Shown: positions 5,949-8,222 of the stretch, piece by piece
How positions within the stretch are numbered: the stretch's first letter is position 1
Layout: each line of letters starts with the position of its first letter
Assembly: GCA_934773085.1 (NCBI GenBank)
Contig: CAKVMU010000066.1
Location: 1-8,222, forward strand
Reading direction: 5' to 3'
Origin: an uncultured Candidatus Melainabacteria bacterium
GTDB taxonomy: Bacteria > Cyanobacteriota > Vampirovibrionia > Gastranaerophilales > Gastranaerophilaceae
Length of the DNA: 8,222 nucleotides
Position numbers and translations under genes: made by a program
The notes under the pieces: generated by a model
Told to the model about the DNA's origin: nothing
The model's database searches: none
What the model saw: only the letters and a program-made list of their open reading frames with translations

Positions 5949-6812
5949 CTATTTATTCAATTGGCTCATAACTTCGTCAGCGAAGTTATCATTTCTCTTT
6001 TCAAGACCTTCACCAAGAACATATCTGTCAAATTTAACGATGTTAAATTTACCAGAGATTAATTGTTCAATAGTTTGATCTGGGTTCTTAACGAACGGTT
6101 GTTCAACCAAGCATTTGTGAGCCATCAATTTGTTTACACGGCCTTCAACGATTTTAGCTCTGATTTGTTCAGGTTTGTTAGCCAAATCATCTTTGCCCAT
6201 TTCGATTCTTGTTTCTTCTTCAATAACTGAAGCAGGGATGTCTTTTCTTGAAACGAATTCAGGAGCTGAAGATGCGATGTGTAAGCAAACATCTTTTGCC
6301 AAAACTTCATCTTTAGCATCAGTGTTAAGAAGAACACCGATTTTACCGTTGTGGATGTATGTTGCAACATTGCCTTCGTATCTTACAAATCTTCTTACTG
6401 TGATTTTTTCACCGATAGAAGCGATTTTTTCTTTGATAACGTCAGCGATTGGTTTGTTGCATTTAGGGCAAGTTGTTGCAAGAAGTGCATCAACGTCAGC
6501 CGGGTTAGATTCAGCAACAACTTGTGCCAAACCGTTTGTCAATTCGATGAATTCAGCGTTCTTAGCAACGAAGTCTGTTTCACAGTTAACTTCAATCATT
6601 GCACCAACTGAATCTGAAACATATGAACCGATTCTTCCTTCAGCAGCGATTCTGCCCATTTTCTTATCAGCAGATGCGATGCCTTTTTGACGAAGAACTT
6701 CCATAGCTTTTTCCATATCACCGTCAACTTCAACCAAAGCTTTTTTTGCATCCATCATGCCTGCGCCGGTTTTGTCACGGAGTTCTTTTACCATAGTAGC
6801 TGTAATATTCAT
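5949..6812 (-). CDS. tsf: Translation elongation factor Ts
   Basis: This 287-residue protein is the guanine-nucleotide exchange factor for EF-Tu. The N-terminal UBA-like domain contains VKELRDKTGAGMMDAKKAL (residues 8-26), followed by the family's LRxKG (40-44) and AAEG (56-59) motifs. The core holds IEVNCETDFVAKN (73-85); D80 and F81 match the residues that disturb the EF-Tu Mg site. Length is close to the usual 280-290. A CPKC pair (C115-C118) sits in the central region and is not a general family feature. The start is fixed by SD AAGGAG (- strand, 6822-6827) nine bases before the ATG. It follows rpsB on the same strand, the usual bacterial order, and ends just before a strong terminator. 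Confidence 0.97.
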   Translation of the reverse strand: MNITATMVKELRDKTGAGMMDAKKALVEVDGDMEKAMEVLRQKGIASADKKMGRIAAEGRIGSYVSDSVGAMIEVNCETDFVAKNAEFIELTNGLAQVVAESNPADVDALLATTCPKCNKPIADVIKEKIASIGEKITVRRFVRYEGNVATYIHNGKIGVLLNTDAKDEVLAKDVCLHIASSAPEFVSRKDIPASVIEEETRIEMGKDDLANKPEQIRAKIVEGRVNKLMAHKCLVEQPFVKNPDQTIEQLISGKFNIVKFDRYVLGEGLEKRNDNFADEVMSQLNK

Positions 6813-6830
6813 TTTAAATTTCTCCTTATT

Positions 6831-6910
6831 TAAAAGTGATTAAGTGACCAAGCGCACAGTGAACAAACATTTCGTTTTTATCACTTTTACTTGATCACTC
6901 GGTCACTTAA
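6831..6910 (-). promoter_or_regulatory. rpsB-tsf spacer with interleaved inverted repeats
   Basis: Two 10-bp perfect inverted repeats overlap in this spacer. Stem A pairs 6901-6910 with 6840-6849 (ggtcacttaa/ttaagtgacc). Stem B pairs 6880-6889 with 6831-6840 (atcactttta/taaaagtgat). In the transcript the arms occur in the order A, B, A', B', so the stems either form a pseudoknot or exclude one another at the shared base. Stem B ends three bases before the tsf SD. An RNA element controlling tsf relative to rpsB is plausible; partial terminators between these genes are known in other bacteria. No T-run follows, so it is not a standard intrinsic terminator. Confidence 0.5.
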
Positions 6911-7675
6911 CTATACGTTAGCAGTTTCTTCAACGCCGGCGTCAGCAGCTGTAACAGCTTCTACTTTGCCTTTAGAATTAGCGTTGTTTTCTCTTAATTG
7001 TTTACCTTCCAAAACAGCGTCAGCCAATTTAGAAGTGATTAATTTGATTGAACGAATAGCATCATCGTTACCAGGAATTACGAAATTAATTCCATCCGGA
7101 TTAGCGTTTGTATCTGCAAGACAGATAACAGGAATGTTCAATTTGTTAGCTTCTGCGATAGCGATATCTTCTTTTGCTTGGTCTACAACGAAAATAATAT
7201 CCGGCAAACCACGCATTTCTTTAATACCGCCCAAAGTTTTGCTCAATTTTGCAAGTTGTCTGTTAAGTTGAGCTTGTTCTTTCTTAGGTAATTTTTCAGC
7301 ATGACCTGAAGCGATGAAGTCTTCAAGTTCTCTAAGTTTGTTAACTCTTCCTCTGATAGTTTCAAAGTTAGTTAACATACCACCAAGCCATCTTCTGTTG
7401 ATGTAGTAAGCGCCTACTCTGTTAGCTTCTTCTGCAACAACTTCTGCAGCTTGTTTTTTAGTACCTACAAAAAGAACATTTTTTCCTTTTGCTGCGTATT
7501 CTCTAACTGCATTATAAGCGGCATCCAATAAATCTGAAGTTTTTCTCAAATCAAGTATGTAAATACCGTTTCTTGCACCGTAGATATACGGTTTCATTTT
7601 TGGGTTCCAGTGTTGTGTTTGGTGTCCGAAATGTACTCCGGCTTCCAAAAGTTCGATAAGTGATGCTGTTGACAT
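6911..7675 (-). CDS. rpsB: 30S ribosomal protein S2
   Basis: This 254-residue protein is ribosomal protein S2, a component of the small-subunit body-head region. Recognisable blocks in order are [19 protein letters not shown] (residues 9-27), [14 protein letters not shown] (30-43), FVGTKKQA (69-76), [15 protein letters not shown] (90-104), [10 protein letters not shown] (156-165) and [10 protein letters not shown] (204-213). The length is typical. A longer reading frame begins at 7717, but the ATG at 7673-7675 has SD AGGAG (- strand, 7683-7687) seven bases upstream and gives the conserved N-terminus, so the shorter form is chosen. The low-complexity C-terminal tail (Ala, Val, Glu) is normal for S2. 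It is the first gene of the rpsB-tsf operon. Confidence 0.97.
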   Translation of the reverse strand: MSTASLIELLEAGVHFGHQTQHWNPKMKPYIYGARNGIYILDLRKTSDLLDAAYNAVREYAAKGKNVLFVGTKKQAAEVVAEEANRVGAYYINRRWLGGMLTNFETIRGRVNKLRELEDFIASGHAEKLPKKEQAQLNRQLAKLSKTLGGIKEMRGLPDIIFVVDQAKEDIAIAEANKLNIPVICLADTNANPDGINFVIPGNDDAIRSIKLITSKLADAVLEGKQLRENNANSKGKVEAVTAADAGVEETANV

Positions 7676-7703
7676 CTTGTGTCTCCTTTTTTTAACTTGT
7701 TTT

Positions 7704-7770
7704 ACTACGGACCGCACGGCTTCATTTAACTAATATTAAACTAGGGTTGCACCTATCAAGCCAGTGTAGT
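7704..7770 (-). promoter_or_regulatory. Candidate structured rpsB leader (S2 autoregulation)
   Basis: On the - strand, ACTAC (7766-7770) can pair with GTAGT (7704-7708), and GGCTT (7758-7762) with AAGCC (7718-7722), extendable by one U-G pair. Inside lie small hairpins around GGTGCAACC and CTAGTTTAATATTAG. The outer stem begins within a base or two of the start predicted from the promoter at 7778-7806, so the whole leader could fold. Leaders bound by S2 that repress rpsB-tsf are known in several bacteria; whether this one belongs to that class cannot be decided by eye. Confidence 0.4.
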
Positions 7771-7777
7771 CAAGTTT

Positions 7778-7806
7778 ATATTATTATAAACATATCCATC
7801 TGGCAA
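7778..7806 (-). promoter_or_regulatory. Putative sigma70-type promoter of rpsB-tsf
   Basis: Read on the - strand, TTGCCA (7801-7806) and TAATAT (7778-7783) are separated by 17 bases. The predicted start near 7771 gives a leader of about 95 bases. A weaker alternative downstream (TTGATA with a 15-base spacer to another TAATAT near 7730) would give a shorter leader. Confidence 0.55.
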
Positions 7807-7873
7807 GTTATAGCTTTACAAAAGTTATACCAACAGAAATTTGAAGAGGAATGTTTTGCGTGTCACGATAATT

Positions 7874-7903
7874 TATAATAACTAATCTGCGATATAGAAT
7901 ATC
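7874..7903 (+). promoter_or_regulatory. Weak promoter and operator candidates for the XRE gene
   Basis: A perfect TATAAT lies at 7874-7879 but has no good -35 box at the right distance. A short dyad GATAT-AGA-ATATC (7891-7903) lies between it and the gene and could be an operator for the downstream regulator. In such AT-rich DNA both may be chance. Confidence 0.25.
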
Positions 7904-7930
7904 CGAGATGTATAACATAGACTATTTATT

Positions 7931-8222
7931 ATGAATTTAAAGATTTTATTCGGTGATAAAATAAAGAAATATAGAAGAGATTTAGGGATGACGAGAGAGG
8001 CTTTTGCTGAAAAAATAGACATGCATCCTTCAAATCTTGCGAGAATAGAATCTGGTTTTCAATTTCCAAAACCGGAGACAATTGATACGCTTGTTTCGTT
8101 CTTAGGAATATCATATTCCGAACTTTTTGATTTTGATGAAAAGATAGAAAAAAGATGTGAAGCAGACCTGCGTGAAACCTTTACAAAATATGCGTTTCGC
8201 CTTTCTCAAGATGATTTAAAGT
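7931..8222 (+). CDS. XRE-family helix-turn-helix regulator, 3'-truncated by window edge
   Basis: The visible 97 residues begin with a Cro/C1-type helix-turn-helix domain: LFGDKIKKYRRDLGMTREAFAEKI (residues 6-29) supplies the first helices, and MHPSNLARIESGFQFPKPETIDTLVSFLGISYSELF (31-66) the recognition helix, the typical RIExG turn and the closing helices. A charged helical segment follows and the frame runs off the window. No SD precedes the ATG, only an AT-rich stretch. It diverges from rpsB. It could be a host regulator or a repressor-like gene of another element; nothing phage-like is visible next to it. Confidence 0.85.
   Translation, partial: MNLKILFGDKIKKYRRDLGMTREAFAEKIDMHPSNLARIESGFQFPKPETIDTLVSFLGISYSELFDFDEKIEKRCEADLRETFTKYAFRLSQDDLK

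Noticed and set aside
6130..6690. 186-residue + strand reading frame opposite tsf
   Set aside because: It is the antisense shadow of a conserved gene with clear family motifs.
6891..7271. 126-residue + strand reading frame opposite rpsB
   Set aside because: It is the antisense shadow of rpsB, with no SD or recognisable domain.
7676..7717. 14-residue N-terminal extension of S2
   Set aside because: It would place the strong SD inside the gene and adds residues absent from the family's conserved N-terminus.
7929..8114. 61-residue - strand reading frame at the right end
   Set aside because: It is antisense to the XRE regulator, whose helix-turn-helix motif is clear.

Overview
The window joins phage-type DNA to chromosomal housekeeping DNA of an AT-rich bacterium. 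Genes read in the standard code, and most have good Shine-Dalgarno (SD) sites. The S2 and EF-Ts proteins are clearly bacterial. The overall look (AT-rich, S2 of this style, short DegT-like protein) would fit a gut lineage such as Gastranaerophilales (Vampirovibrionia) or another AT-rich gut phylum. That assignment is an impression, not shown by the sequence.

Positions 1-5195, all + strand, are prophage or prophage remnant. In order they carry the 3' end of a virion-type gene, a tail-fibre-like protein with a coiled coil, an unknown 153-residue protein, a DUF1353 protein and a complete large terminase subunit (TerL). These five genes are tightly packed, with overlaps or 1-2 base gaps. Directly at the terL stop lies a G-rich tandem repeat of 58 bp (two copies plus a partial third). 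After it the DNA becomes visibly more AT-rich. It holds an unknown 219-residue protein, a 245-residue cysteine-motif protein that combines a Mu F-like HPNCKC motif with a separate C-terminal domain, and a 75-residue single-span membrane protein. The last gene has no SD. It sits behind a near-consensus promoter whose predicted transcription start is the A of its ATG, so it may be made from a leaderless mRNA independently of the phage genes. The last two genes could be an effector and its partner; this is inference.

Positions 5200-7806, all - strand, are host DNA. A promoter and a potentially structured leader precede rpsB. Then come a spacer with interleaved inverted repeats, tsf, a strong intrinsic terminator and, right behind it, a short DegT/DnrJ-like PLP enzyme without SD. 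Only four bases separate the last phage gene from the end of this enzyme gene, and the two converge.

The right end (7931-8222, + strand) holds the start of an XRE-family helix-turn-helix regulator that diverges from rpsB and runs off the window. No tRNA, CRISPR array, insertion sequence or integrase is visible. The longest stretch without a gene is the rpsB/XRE divergent region (7676-7930), described under its sites.
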